A stretch of 64,000 nucleotides of DNA. Origin: Paramixta manurensis. Its GTDB lineage: Bacteria; Pseudomonadota; Gammaproteobacteria; Enterobacterales; Enterobacteriaceae. Both the position numbers and the translations under genes were made by a program. The notes under the pieces are model-generated. The model ran no database searches. It was not told the DNA's origin and saw only the letters and a list, made by a program, of their open reading frames with translations. Position 1 is the first letter of the stretch; the number at the start of each line of letters is the position of its first letter. Positions 26,139 to 35,451 of the stretch are shown here, one piece after another. Location of the stretch: assembly GCF_013285385.1 (NCBI RefSeq), contig NZ_CP054212.1, positions 3,410,001 to 3,474,000 of the forward strand. Direction: 5' to 3'.

Positions 26139-27719
26139 CTATTCCCACTCGATCGTTGCCGGTGGTTTACCGGAAATATCGTACACCACACGTGAAATAC
26201 CGTTCACTTCATTGATAATGCGGTTGGAAACGCGACCAAGGAAGTCATACGGCAAATGCGCCCAGTGCGCGGTCATAAAGTCGATAGTTTCTACCGCACG
26301 CAGCGAAACCACCCAATCATATTTACGGCCATCACCCATCACGCCAACTGAACGGACCGGCAGGAACACGGTAAACGCCTGGCTGACTTTGTTGTAGAGA
26401 TCGGCTTTACGCAGTTCTTCAATAAAAATCGCATCCGCGCGGCGCAACAGATCGCAATACTCTTTCTTCACTTCGCCCAATACCCGCACGCCTAAACCCG
26501 GCCCCGGGAAGGGATGACGATACAGCATATCGTACGGCAGACCGAGTTCGAGGCCGATTTTGCGTACTTCATCTTTAAACAGCTCTTTCAGCGGCTCAAC
26601 CAGCCCCAGCGCCATCTCTTCCGGCAGACCGCCAACATTATGGTGCGATTTGATGACATGCGCTTTACCGGTTGCCGAGGCGGCAGATTCAATCACATCA
26701 GGATAGATGGTGCCTTGCGCCAGCCATTTCACCTCGGTCAGCTTACCGGCTTCTTCATCAAACACCTCAATGAAAACACGACCAATGGTTTTACGTTTCG
26801 CTTCCGGATCGTCAATACCAGCCAACGCATCGAGGAAACGAGCCTCCGCCGGGACGTGGACAATATTTAGACCGAAATGGTCACCGAACATTTCCAGCAC
26901 CTGCTCAGCTTCATTCAGGCGCAACAGGCCATTATCAACAAACACACAGGTCAAACGTTCGCCAATCGCACGATGTAGCAGCATGGCGGTAACGGAAGAG
27001 TCTACCCCGCCGGACAGACCGAGGATCACCCGGTCGTTGCCAACCTGGGCGCGCAGGCGCTCAACCGCATCTTCAATAATTTTGGCCGGGGTCCACAACG
27101 CTTCGCACTGACAAATATCACGCACAAAGCGCTCCAGCATACGCAGCCCCTGGCGCGTATGGGTCACTTCCGGGTGGAACTGCACGCCGTAGAAACGTTT
27201 TTCTTCATTAGCCATAATCGCGAACGGACAGCTTTCGGTACTGGCAACGGTGACGAAATCGGACGGAATGGCGGTAACTTTATCGCCATGGCTCATCCAC
27301 ACGTCCAGCAGCGGTTTGCCCGCATCGCTAATCGCATCTTCGATATCACGCACCAGCGCGCTCTGGGTCACCACTTCTACCTGCGCATAACCAAACTCAC
27401 GTTCGCTGGAGCCTTCTACTTTGCCGCCCAATTGCATGGCCATGGTTTGCATACCATAGCAAACGCCCAACACCGGTACACCAGCGGTAAACACATATTC
27501 CGGCGCTCGCGGGCTATTCAGTTCGGTGGTGCTTTCCGGGCCGCCAGACAAAATAATACCGTTTGGATTGAACTGACGAATCTGCTCTTCGGTAACATCC
27601 CATGCCCACAGTTCACAATAAACGCCAAGCTCACGCACGCGGCGCGCAACCAGTTGCGTATACTGCGAACCAAAGTCGAGGATCAATATGCGATGTTTAT
27701 GAATATTTTCCGTTGTCAT
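26139..27719 (-). CDS. guaA: GMP synthase (glutamine-hydrolysing)
   Basis: Converts XMP to GMP with ATP and glutamine. Class I amidotransferase domain (about 1-205) with nucleophile Cys in VLGVCYGMQ and His/Glu in GVQFHPEVTH. The ATP-pyrophosphatase domain has the P-loop LGLSGGVDSSV, and the C-terminal dimerisation domain ends KPPATIEWE. 526 residues, as expected (525 in E. coli). Second gene of guaBA, 72 bp after guaB, with a hairpin in the gap. Confidence 0.98.
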   Translation of the reverse strand: MTTENIHKHRILILDFGSQYTQLVARRVRELGVYCELWAWDVTEEQIRQFNPNGIILSGGPESTTELNSPRAPEYVFTAGVPVLGVCYGMQTMAMQLGGKVEGSSEREFGYAQVEVVTQSALVRDIEDAISDAGKPLLDVWMSHGDKVTAIPSDFVTVASTESCPFAIMANEEKRFYGVQFHPEVTHTRQGLRMLERFVRDICQCEALWTPAKIIEDAVERLRAQVGNDRVILGLSGGVDSSVTAMLLHRAIGERLTCVFVDNGLLRLNEAEQVLEMFGDHFGLNIVHVPAEARFLDALAGIDDPEAKRKTIGRVFIEVFDEEAGKLTEVKWLAQGTIYPDVIESAASATGKAHVIKSHHNVGGLPEEMALGLVEPLKELFKDEVRKIGLELGLPYDMLYRHPFPGPGLGVRVLGEVKKEYCDLLRRADAIFIEELRKADLYNKVSQAFTVFLPVRSVGVMGDGRKYDWVVSLRAVETIDFMTAHWAHLPYDFLGRVSNRIINEVNGISRVVYDISGKPPATIEWE

Positions 27720-27743
27720 TAAGGCTATTCCAGGGCGATGTAC

Positions 27744-27775
27744 TGATAATAAAATCGCCCGGCAGACGCCGGGCG
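27744..27775 (-). terminator. Terminator-like hairpin between guaB and guaA
   Basis: Perfect 8-bp GC stem (CGCCCGGC / GCCGGGCG, 4-nt loop, 27756-27775) followed on the minus strand by ATTTTATTAT. It sits within the guaBA operon, so it could partly terminate transcription or stabilise the guaB mRNA end. Confidence 0.5.
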
Positions 27776-27791
27776 GTAAACAAGACGGGAA

Positions 27792-29258
27792 TTATGACCC
27801 CATACGGTAGTTCGGCGACTCTTTGGTAATCGTCACATCATGGACGTGGCTTTCCGAAATACCGGCGCCGCTGATCCGCACAAACTCCGCTTTGGTGCGC
27901 AGTGCGTCAATCGTGCCGCAACCGGTTAAGCCCATACAAGAACGTAGGCCGCCCATTTGCTGGTGAACAATCTCTTTCAGGCGCCCTTTATAAGCGACAC
28001 GGCCTTCAATCCCTTCCGGGACCAATTTGTCAGCCGCATTATCGGTCTGGAAGTAACGGTCAGAAGAACCTTTAGACATCGCACCCAGCGAACCCATACC
28101 GCGATAAGATTTAAACGCGCGCCCTTGGTAGAGTTCGATTTCTCCCGGTGACTCTTCGGTACCGGCCAGCATTGAGCCAACCATCACACACGCGGCGCCT
28201 GCGGCGATCGCTTTGGCAATATCACCCGAGAAGCGAATGCCACCATCGGCAATCACCGGGATGCCGGTGCCTTCCAGCGCGGCAACCGCGTCAGAAACGG
28301 CGGTGATTTGCGGTACGCCGACGCCAGTAACGATGCGGGTAGTACAAATTGAGCCGGGGCCAATGCCGACTTTCACCGCGCTCACGCCCGCTTCGACCAA
28401 CGCCAGTGCGCCCGCGCCGGTTGCCACATTACCGCCAACAATTTGTAGATCGGGATACTTGGCGCGCGTTTCGCGAATACGCTGCAACACCCCTTCAGAA
28501 TGCCCATGCGAGGAGTCAATCAACAGCACATCCACGCCAGCGGCGACCAGCGCGTCAACACGCTCCTCGTTACCAGCACCGGCACCCACCGCCGCCCCGA
28601 CGCGCAGGCGACCGTGCTCGTCTTTACAGGCATGAGGTTTACGTTCCGCTTTTTGGAAATCTTTCACGGTGATCATGCCCAGCAGGTGGAAACTGTCATC
28701 CACCACCAGCGCTTTTTCCACACGTTTTTCATGCATTTTTTGCAGAACGATATCGCGTGCTTCACCCTCTTTTACCGTGACCAAACGCTCTTTCGGCGTC
28801 ATCACAGCGGAGACCGGCAAGCTCATATCGGTAACGAAGCGCACATCACGACCGGTAATAATGCCGACCAGCTCGTTATCACTGTTTACTACCGGATAAC
28901 CGGCAAAACCGTTACGTTCGGTCAGCGCTTTCACTTCCTGCAAAGGGGTATCTGGCAACACGGTCTGCGGGTCGGTCACTACGCCGCTTTCATGTTTCTT
29001 CACTTTGCGGACTTCGTCAGCCTGACGTTCAATGGACATATTCTTGTGAATGAACCCCAGACCGCCCTCTTGCGCCAGCGCAATGGCCAGATTCGCTTCG
29101 GTCACGGTATCCATCGCGGCAGAAAGCATAGGGATGTTTAAACGAATAGACTTCGTCAGTTGCGTGCTGAGATCGGCCGTATTAGGCAGAACGGTAGAGT
29201 GTGCGGGAACGAGTAAAACGTCGTCAAAAGTGAGTGCTTCTTTAGCGATTCGTAGCAT
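27792..29258 (-). CDS. guaB: Inosine-5'-monophosphate dehydrogenase
   Basis: NAD-dependent oxidation of IMP to XMP, the committed step to GMP. 488 residues, equal to E. coli. Catalytic domain split by two CBS domains (about 93-205; FAGYPVVNSDNELVGIITGR, HLLGMITVKDF). The active-site Cys is in GPGSICTTRIVTG, and the flap and C-terminus (MGGLRSCMGLTGCGTI) are complete. First gene of guaBA, divergent from xseA. Confidence 0.98.
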   Translation of the reverse strand: MLRIAKEALTFDDVLLVPAHSTVLPNTADLSTQLTKSIRLNIPMLSAAMDTVTEANLAIALAQEGGLGFIHKNMSIERQADEVRKVKKHESGVVTDPQTVLPDTPLQEVKALTERNGFAGYPVVNSDNELVGIITGRDVRFVTDMSLPVSAVMTPKERLVTVKEGEARDIVLQKMHEKRVEKALVVDDSFHLLGMITVKDFQKAERKPHACKDEHGRLRVGAAVGAGAGNEERVDALVAAGVDVLLIDSSHGHSEGVLQRIRETRAKYPDLQIVGGNVATGAGALALVEAGVSAVKVGIGPGSICTTRIVTGVGVPQITAVSDAVAALEGTGIPVIADGGIRFSGDIAKAIAAGAACVMVGSMLAGTEESPGEIELYQGRAFKSYRGMGSLGAMSKGSSDRYFQTDNAADKLVPEGIEGRVAYKGRLKEIVHQQMGGLRSCMGLTGCGTIDALRTKAEFVRISGAGISESHVHDVTITKESPNYRMGS

Positions 29259-29309
29259 GGCAATATCTCAACCTGGGGTGAATGAGAACAGATAAAATAT
29301 TGCCGCGGC

Positions 29310-29335
29310 ATTATACAGGCCGAAACCGATTGCCT
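29310..29335 (-). promoter_or_regulatory. guaB promoter with candidate PurR site
   Basis: On the minus strand a perfect TATAAT -10 (29310-29315) lies 52 bp before the guaB ATG. Immediately upstream, 29320-29335 matches the PurR consensus at 11 of 16 positions, covering the spacer and -35 side. PurR control of guaBA is known in E. coli; the site here is weaker than that of purM. Confidence 0.5.
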
Positions 29336-29427
29336 CCAGCGTTTTTTATCAAAAAGTCTTGATCCGCCCTCTCAGCCATGTAGTATCAAAGGATTAACCC
29401 GCTGATTTTTTATTTGATCTCTATCAC

Positions 29428-30789
29428 ATGTCGCTACCGCCAACCGCCAATATTTTTACCGTCAGCCGTTTGAATACCACGGTGCGTAAGCTGCTGGAAG
29501 GAGAAATGGGTCAGGTCTGGCTGAGCGCGGAAATCTCCAACTTTTCGCAACCCGCCTCCGGTCACTGGTATTTCACCTTAAAGGATGATGCCGCCCAAGT
29601 CCGCAGCGCCATGTTCCGCAACAGTAACCGCCGCGTCACTTTTCGTCCGCAAAACGGCCAACAGGTCTTAGTGCGTGCCAACATCACGTTGTACGAGCCG
29701 CGCGGTGATTATCAGTTGATCGTTGAGAGCATGCAGCCTGCTGGCGATGGGCTACTGCAGCAACAGTTTGAGCAGTTAAAACAGCTACTGGCTGCCGAAG
29801 GTCTGTTCGATGCACGCTTTAAACAAGCTCTCCCCTCTCCGGCGACCTGCGTTGGCGTGATCACTTCCGCCACTGGTGCCGCATTACATGATGTGTTGCG
29901 CGTGCTGCACCGCCGCGATCCCGCGTTACCGGTGGTCATTTATCCTACCCCGGTTCAGGGCAGCGACGCTCCGGCATCGATTGCGCGGGCTATTGAACTC
30001 GCCAACCTGCGCGCCGAATGCGACGTTTTAATTGTCGGTCGCGGCGGCGGCTCGCTGGAGGATTTATGGAGCTTTAACGACCAACGCGTCGCGCGGGCTA
30101 TTTTCGCCAGCCGTATTCCTATTGTCAGCGCGGTAGGCCATGAAACCGATGTCACCATCGCGGATTTTGTCGCCGATTTGCGTGCACCAACGCCCTCGGC
30201 GGCAGCGGAATTGGTTAGCCGTAATCAAATCGAATTATTGCGCCAGTTACAAGCGCAGCAACAGCGCCTGTCGATGGCCATGGATTATTATCTGGCCCAG
30301 AAACAACGCCAGTTCACCCGCTTGCACCACCGCTTACAGCAACAGCATCCACAGCTTCAGCTTGCGCGCCAGCAAACACAGTTATTTAAGCTTCAGCGCC
30401 GCCTGGATGATGCGATGCAGCAACGCTTACGCCTGGCGGGCCGCCAGCAGGAGCATTTAACACAGCGGCTTGCCGCGCAACAACCGCAAAACCGTCTCCA
30501 TCGCGCCCAGCAAACACTGCAACAATGGCACTATCGTTTACAGCAGGCAATGCATAGCCAGCTCAATCGCGATAAGCAACGCTTTTCTACTCTTGCCGCA
30601 CAGTTGGAGGGCGTTAGCCCGCTGGCGACGCTAGCGCGTGGGTTTAGCGTCACCACTGCCGTTGATGGTTCGGTCGTAAAGCAAACTCGCCAGTTGCACA
30701 CCGGCGACACGTTGAAAACCCGGCTGGATGATGGCTGGGTTGAGAGTGAAGTCACCAAAGTTTTACCGCAAAAAAAGCCGAGACGCTGA
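29428..30789 (+). CDS. xseA: Exodeoxyribonuclease VII large subunit
   Basis: Large subunit of the single-strand-specific nuclease ExoVII (partner XseB is outside the window). 453 residues. N-terminal OB-fold (VWLSAEISNFSQPASGHWYF), catalytic core (GVITSATGAALHDVL, VIVGRGGGSLEDLWSFND, SAVGHETDVTIADFVADLRAPTPSAAAE split by strands) and a long Gln/Arg-rich coiled coil (about 265-400). Divergent from guaB, as in E. coli. Confidence 0.97.
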   Translation: MSLPPTANIFTVSRLNTTVRKLLEGEMGQVWLSAEISNFSQPASGHWYFTLKDDAAQVRSAMFRNSNRRVTFRPQNGQQVLVRANITLYEPRGDYQLIVESMQPAGDGLLQQQFEQLKQLLAAEGLFDARFKQALPSPATCVGVITSATGAALHDVLRVLHRRDPALPVVIYPTPVQGSDAPASIARAIELANLRAECDVLIVGRGGGSLEDLWSFNDQRVARAIFASRIPIVSAVGHETDVTIADFVADLRAPTPSAAAELVSRNQIELLRQLQAQQQRLSMAMDYYLAQKQRQFTRLHHRLQQQHPQLQLARQQTQLFKLQRRLDDAMQQRLRLAGRQQEHLTQRLAAQQPQNRLHRAQQTLQQWHYRLQQAMHSQLNRDKQRFSTLAAQLEGVSPLATLARGFSVTTAVDGSVVKQTRQLHTGDTLKTRLDDGWVESEVTKVLPQKKPRR

Positions 30790-30888
30790 ATATCACGCCT
30801 GACTGGAAGGCGAAAAGTAAAGGAAACGCAGATACCCACCCGGCAAACTATACTTAAGGGACATTCACATATTGCCTGGGAGACGGGT

Positions 30889-31905
30889 ATGTACTATGGC
30901 GTTATACCTCCCTATATCTTGCGTAAAATTATCGATAATTGTTCCGGCCAGCAGCAGGATCGCGCGCGCCGTACGCTGACGCATGTTCAGAGTTTGATGG
31001 CGAAAAATCGACGCAAGCCAACCGCGTCGCAAACTGCCGTTGCCGGCCATGTTGAACGCGAGATTTATGATACGCAAAATACCGAAACCTTACCCGGTAC
31101 GCTGGTGCGTAAAGAGGGGCAACCGGGAAATAACGATGTTGCTGCCGATGAGGCGTGGGAATATCTTGGCGTCACCTGGGATTTTTACTCGCAAGCCTAT
31201 CAACGCAACTCGCTGGACAATCAAGGGCTGACGTTAAAAGGAACCGTGCATTACGGCCAGGATTATCAGAATGCGTTCTGGAATGGGCAGCAAATGGTGT
31301 TTGGCGATGGTGATGGCGAGATCTTTAACCGCTTTACCATTGCGATTGATGTGGTGGGTCACGAGCTTACGCATGGCGTAACGGAAACCGAAGCAGGCTT
31401 AATCTATTTTGAACAGGCTGGCGCGTTAAATGAGTCGATTTCCGATGTGTTTGGCTCGCTAGTAAAACAATTTCACCTTAAACAAAGCGCCGATCAGGCC
31501 GACTGGATTATTGGCGAAGGGTTGTTGGCAGAGGGTATCAATGGCCGTGGATTGCGTTCGATGGCTGAGCCTGGCACCGCCTATGATGATCCTAAGCTGG
31601 GGAAAGATCCGCAGCCCGCGCATATGGATGATTACGTTAATACGCGTGAAGATAATGGCGGCGTGCATCTTAATTCGGGTATCCCTAATCGCGCTTTTTA
31701 TCTTACTGCAAAAGCCCTTGGCGGCTACGCCTGGGAGCTGGCAGGACAAGCCTGGTACGATACTTTGTGTGATAAAGCGCTGCCGCAGGATGCCGATTTT
31801 GAAACCTTCGCGCAATTCACCTTACGCCACGGGCAAACACGCTTTAACAAATCGGTAGCACAAGCGATCGAGGAGGCCTGGAAGCAGGTCGGCGTTTTAT
31901 CATGA
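30889..31905 (+). CDS. Protealysin-like neutral metalloprotease (M4, thermolysin family)
   Basis: Zinc endopeptidase of 338 residues. Short propeptide (about 1-50) with the N-terminal motif IPPYILRKI typical of protealysin-like precursors, and no signal peptide. The zinc site is HELTH (158-162) with Glu182 in NESISD; the catalytic His260 lies in GGVHLNSGIPN. The short propeptide fits protealysin and Pectobacterium Prt1 rather than secreted thermolysins. Members are made in the cytoplasm and linked to host-cell invasion or virulence. GGAG precedes the ATG. The stop overlaps the emfourin start (ATGA), a protease-inhibitor operon. Confidence 0.92.
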   Translation: MYYGVIPPYILRKIIDNCSGQQQDRARRTLTHVQSLMAKNRRKPTASQTAVAGHVEREIYDTQNTETLPGTLVRKEGQPGNNDVAADEAWEYLGVTWDFYSQAYQRNSLDNQGLTLKGTVHYGQDYQNAFWNGQQMVFGDGDGEIFNRFTIAIDVVGHELTHGVTETEAGLIYFEQAGALNESISDVFGSLVKQFHLKQSADQADWIIGEGLLAEGINGRGLRSMAEPGTAYDDPKLGKDPQPAHMDDYVNTREDNGGVHLNSGIPNRAFYLTAKALGGYAWELAGQAWYDTLCDKALPQDADFETFAQFTLRHGQTRFNKSVAQAIEEAWKQVGVLS

Positions 31906-32234
31906 AACCGCTGCCCGATCTGAATGATGATGCGGTGATTGATCTCGCGCGCGAGGGCGGGTTTGCCTTTATCCCGAAACTGGCGGCTGAGCGGCGTATT
32001 GCGCTAGCAGGTTTGCCGCTTTCACAAAAACAGCGCGTGTGCGCCATTCTCAGGCAGGCAATGTCGCTTGGCGAGCCGCCAAGCGCGAACAACCCCGCCG
32101 GGCATGGCGATCAATTTTATTTTCGGTTACGAATCAGCTACATCACCGCACAACAGACGGGCGATATTGTGTTGCTGATTCCCGAAAGCCAAGCGCCAGA
32201 GGAGTTGAAAAAACTGTGGCAAGAGGGTGAGTAA
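31902..32234 (+). CDS. Emfourin-type inhibitor of protealysin
   Basis: 110 residues; the position directly after a protealysin gene, overlapping it by 4 nt, and the pattern (MKPLPDLNDDAVIDLAREGGFAF split; ISYITAQQTGDIVLLIPE; acidic end) fit emfourin (M4in), a slow tight-binding inhibitor of M4 proteases described from Serratia. It probably keeps the protease inactive inside the producing cell. Assignment rests on context and recalled family pattern. Confidence 0.82.
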   Translation: MKPLPDLNDDAVIDLAREGGFAFIPKLAAERRIALAGLPLSQKQRVCAILRQAMSLGEPPSANNPAGHGDQFYFRLRISYITAQQTGDIVLLIPESQAPEELKKLWQEGE

Positions 32235-32309
32235 CTTGCGGTAAGCACTGGCCGGGTATGCCCGGCTATTACATATAAGGCAATGACTCCATCACCTACA
32301 CGGCGTGCT

Positions 32310-32525
32310 TTACGCCACCACAAACACCACCCGCTTCTTCGATATTAAGCCGTGACCGTGCTGGCAAAAATAGTCCACTGCCCCACAGGCTTTTAATACC
32401 TCTAACGGCTGGCCGCAATCCGGGCAGCGTGCTTCGCGCGCATATTGCGCGCCACATTCGGCACAGTGAAACCCCTTTTCGGTAAGCTGCAGCTCATGCT
32501 TACAAGCTGGACAGAGTGGTTCCAT
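32310..32525 (-). CDS. yfgJ: Zinc-ribbon protein YfgJ
   Basis: 71 residues, as in E. coli. Two zinc-ribbon CxxC pairs (CPAC/CAEC, CPDC) plus the conserved LEVLKACGAVDYFCQHGHGL segment and basic end SKKRVVFV. Function unknown. AAGGAG lies before the ATG. It lies 69 bp downstream of der on the same strand. Confidence 0.88.
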   Translation of the reverse strand: MEPLCPACKHELQLTEKGFHCAECGAQYAREARCPDCGQPLEVLKACGAVDYFCQHGHGLISKKRVVFVVA

Positions 32526-32568
32526 CGCTTAGCTCCTTATCCATCACCACACCACTTCAGAATTGATT

Positions 32569-32589
32569 CGGGGGCCACTTCGGCCCCCG
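32569..32589 (-). terminator. Hairpin after der
   Basis: Perfect 8-bp stem CGGGGGCC / GGCCCCCG with loop ACTTC, 6 bp past the der stop. The minus-strand tail (AATCAATTCTG) is not T-rich, so termination before yfgJ may be incomplete. Confidence 0.5.
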
Positions 32590-32594
32590 TTAGC

Positions 32595-34088
32595 TTAACG
32601 CTTGTTCTTTTTCAAATGCGACATCAAACGCTTACGTTTGCGTTGTTGGTTCGGCGTTAACAAGTTACGCTTCCCGGCAAACGGGTTGTCGCCCTCTTTA
32701 AACTGAATCCGAATTGGCGTTCCCATCACGTTAAGCGAACGACGGAAATAGTTCATCAGGTAGCGCTTATATGAATCCGGCAAATCTTTCACCTGATTAC
32801 CGTGGATCACCACAATCGGTGGGTTATAGCCACCGGCGTGCGCATATTTCAGTTTTACCCGACGGCCACGCACCAGTGGCGGCTGATGGTCATCCTCCGC
32901 CATACTCATGATGCGCGTCAGCATTGAGGTGTTTACCCGGCGGGTAGAGCAATCATACGCTTCGGTAATCGATTCAAACAGGTTGCCAACACCGCTGCCG
33001 TGCAGCGCTGAAATAAAGTGAATGCGTGCGAAGTCGATAAAGCCAAGACGGAAATCTAACGTCTCTTTGACTTCATCCTTCACTTCCTGTGACAAACCAT
33101 CCCACTTGTTAACCACAATTACCAACGAGCGCCCACTGTTAAGGATGAACCCCAACAGTGACAAATCTTGATCGGAAATGCCTTCGCGCGCATCAATCAC
33201 CAACAGCACGACGTTCGCGTCTTCAATAGCCTGCAGCGTCTTGATCACCGAGAACTTTTCCACCGTGTCGGTGATTTTTCCGCGTTTACGCACGCCCGCC
33301 GTATCAATCAAAATATACTCGCGGTCGTCACGCTCCATTGGGATATAGATACTGTCACGCGTGGTGCCCGGCATGTCATACACCACCACGCGGTCTTCAC
33401 CGAGGATACGGTTGGTCAGCGTGGACTTACCTACGTTCGGACGCCCAACGATCGCCAGCTTAATCGGCAAGCCTGTAGGATCGAAATCCTCCTCTTCCTC
33501 GCCTTCCGGCAACTCACCGTTTTCTTCCGCCGCCAGCGCCGCCCAGTAAGCCTCGTTCTCTTCTTCTTCCGTCAACGGTCCAACGCTTTCGGTATCACCC
33601 ATCCACGGCAGTAATACCGTTTCTAACAGGCTGGTGACGCCACGGCCGTGCGACGCTGCAATCGGGTGAATATCCCCCAACCCCAGCGAGTAAAAATCCA
33701 CCACGGCAGCATCCGGATCGAGACCATCGGTTTTGTTAGCCACCAAAAAAGTCGGTTTTTCACGCGAACGCAAGTGCTTAGCAATCGCCTGATCGGCAGG
33801 CATCAAACCGGCGCGAGCATCGACCATAAACAGCACCACGTCAGCCTCTTCAATCGCCAGCAGCGATTGTTCCGCCATACGCGTTTCTACCCCTTCTTCA
33901 CTCCCATCAATACCACCGGTATCAATGGCAATAAACTCACGTCCTTCCACTTCGGCTCGACCGTACTTGCGATCGCGAGTAAGACCAGGAAAATCCGCAA
34001 CCAGCGCATCTCGCGTACGCGTTAAACGGTTAAACAGGGTGGATTTGCCCACGTTGGGACGCCCAACCAGCGCGACCACAGGTACCAT
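32595..34088 (-). CDS. der: Ribosome-assembly GTPase Der (EngA)
   Basis: Essential double-GTPase in 50S subunit maturation. Two G domains, each with a P-loop GRPNVGKSTL (about 8 and 210) and G3/G4 motifs (DFPG, NKTD; DTAG, NKWD), joined by an acidic linker (NGELPEGEEEEDFD). A C-terminal KH-like domain and basic tail follow (NQQRKRKRLMSHLKKNKR). 497 residues. Last of the pilW-to-der run, 162 bp after bamB. Confidence 0.97.
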   Translation of the reverse strand: MVPVVALVGRPNVGKSTLFNRLTRTRDALVADFPGLTRDRKYGRAEVEGREFIAIDTGGIDGSEEGVETRMAEQSLLAIEEADVVLFMVDARAGLMPADQAIAKHLRSREKPTFLVANKTDGLDPDAAVVDFYSLGLGDIHPIAASHGRGVTSLLETVLLPWMGDTESVGPLTEEEENEAYWAALAAEENGELPEGEEEEDFDPTGLPIKLAIVGRPNVGKSTLTNRILGEDRVVVYDMPGTTRDSIYIPMERDDREYILIDTAGVRKRGKITDTVEKFSVIKTLQAIEDANVVLLVIDAREGISDQDLSLLGFILNSGRSLVIVVNKWDGLSQEVKDEVKETLDFRLGFIDFARIHFISALHGSGVGNLFESITEAYDCSTRRVNTSMLTRIMSMAEDDHQPPLVRGRRVKLKYAHAGGYNPPIVVIHGNQVKDLPDSYKRYLMNYFRRSLNVMGTPIRIQFKEGDNPFAGKRNLLTPNQQRKRKRLMSHLKKNKR

Positions 34089-34188
34089 ATTGAAGCCTCA
34101 TGACAAATAAACAGGAGCCCGTTTTCCGGCAGCATAACGGCATTAATGCCATGCCGACGGGCTGAAGGCGCTAAGGATAACACGCCGG

Positions 34189-34224
34189 GTAAAAAACGAA
34201 ACGGCTCCTGTGATCAGGAGCCGT
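34189..34224 (-). terminator. Terminator after bamB
   Basis: Perfect 10-bp stem ACGGCTCCTG / CAGGAGCCGT (loop TGAT, 34201-34224) followed on the minus strand by TTTCGTTTTTTACCC. A strong intrinsic terminator, so der likely has its own promoter in 34089-34188. Confidence 0.85.
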
Positions 34225-34250
34225 TGTCATACTACGACGAAACGAAGTTA

Positions 34251-35432
34251 CTAACGCGTAAACGCGTACACTTCACCGTCTTTTGACTGAATCAACAGCT
34301 TATCGCTGGCCACCACTGGTTCGGTCTGGAAGCCGGAGCTATCCACTTTTTGCTGAGCGACGAAACGGCCATCATCGGTATTCAGCCAATGCAGATAACC
34401 TTCGCTGTCGCCGACCACGATATAACCATTATACAACACTGGCGAGGTCAGATTACGGTGCAATAACTCGCTTTGACGCCAGATAGCCACACCGCCATCG
34501 GTATTAAGCGCGATAACGCGATCGTCTTGATCCACCAGATAGATACGACCCGCATCAACAATAAGATCTTTCACCGAGCCGATTTCACGTTTCCATAAAA
34601 TCTGACCGGAGCGCAAATCCAACGCGGTCAGATTCCCGTTGTACGCCAGCGCATAGACCACACCATTCACAATTACCGGCGTGGTATCCACATCACTCAG
34701 GCGATCAATTTCGGTTGCGCCGCTCGGTTGGGAAATGCGCTGCTGCCAAATCAACTGGCCCTGGTTAAGGATAACCGCGCTAACACGCCCGTTATCGCCA
34801 CCCACAATGGCACCGCCAAATGCGGTTGCCGGCGCCGACTCGCCGCGCAGCGACAGAGCGGGCATATCAAGGTTAACCGTCCACTTAATTGAACCGCTGT
34901 TCTGATCCAGCCCCTGCAACATACCGTTACTGGTGTGGATCAAGACTAAGCCGTCACTGACCACCGGACGCGATACTGCTTCGCCCGCAACTTGCGTTTG
35001 CCATGCGGTTTTCCCGTCTGCGCTATTCAGCGCAAACACTACGCCACGTTCGCTACCGATATAGATATGATCGGCTGTTGCGGTGATACCGCCAGACAGT
35101 AATGCAGGAAGATTTTTAGAGAAGAACCCTTTGTTTTCCGAGAGGTTAACCTTCCATTTTTCTTTACCGTTCGAGGCATCAAGCGCTTTCACGATACCAA
35201 AACGATCGGCGGCAAACACCGTACTGTCTTGCCATGCAGGATGCAGATTGGAATAAAAATCACCAACGCCATCCCCCACAGAAGTACTCCAGACTTTTTC
35301 CGGCGTGAACTGGTTTTCAACTTTCGGCAACGGGGCCATTTTCACTACATCTTCTTCGCCGCTGAACAGCGAACAACCGCTGAGTAACGTGACTGAGACC
35401 AGTCCGGGCAGCAGGTATTTACGTAATTCCAT
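34251..35432 (-). CDS. bamB: Outer-membrane assembly lipoprotein BamB
   Basis: Periplasm-facing lipoprotein of the BAM complex that inserts beta-barrel proteins in the outer membrane. 393 residues: signal peptide ending LLSGCS (lipobox), then an eight-bladed PQQ-type propeller with repeats such as VKALDASNGKEKWKV, VFALNSADGKTAWQTQV and LTALDLRSGQILWKREI. 19 bp downstream of yfgM. Confidence 0.97.
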   Translation of the reverse strand: MELRKYLLPGLVSVTLLSGCSLFSGEEDVVKMAPLPKVENQFTPEKVWSTSVGDGVGDFYSNLHPAWQDSTVFAADRFGIVKALDASNGKEKWKVNLSENKGFFSKNLPALLSGGITATADHIYIGSERGVVFALNSADGKTAWQTQVAGEAVSRPVVSDGLVLIHTSNGMLQGLDQNSGSIKWTVNLDMPALSLRGESAPATAFGGAIVGGDNGRVSAVILNQGQLIWQQRISQPSGATEIDRLSDVDTTPVIVNGVVYALAYNGNLTALDLRSGQILWKREIGSVKDLIVDAGRIYLVDQDDRVIALNTDGGVAIWRQSELLHRNLTSPVLYNGYIVVGDSEGYLHWLNTDDGRFVAQQKVDSSGFQTEPVVASDKLLIQSKDGEVYAFTR

Positions 35433-35451
35433 GCGCTCTCTCTTGAATGGA

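Noticed and set aside
28500..29141. A 213-codon open frame opposite guaB
   Set aside because: Antisense shadow produced by third-position bias in guaB; the guaB product is complete and conserved.
29414..29427. TTGATCTCTATCAC, an FNR-like sequence before xseA
   Set aside because: One mismatch and it abuts the xseA start codon, a position unlikely for activation; xseA is not a known FNR target.
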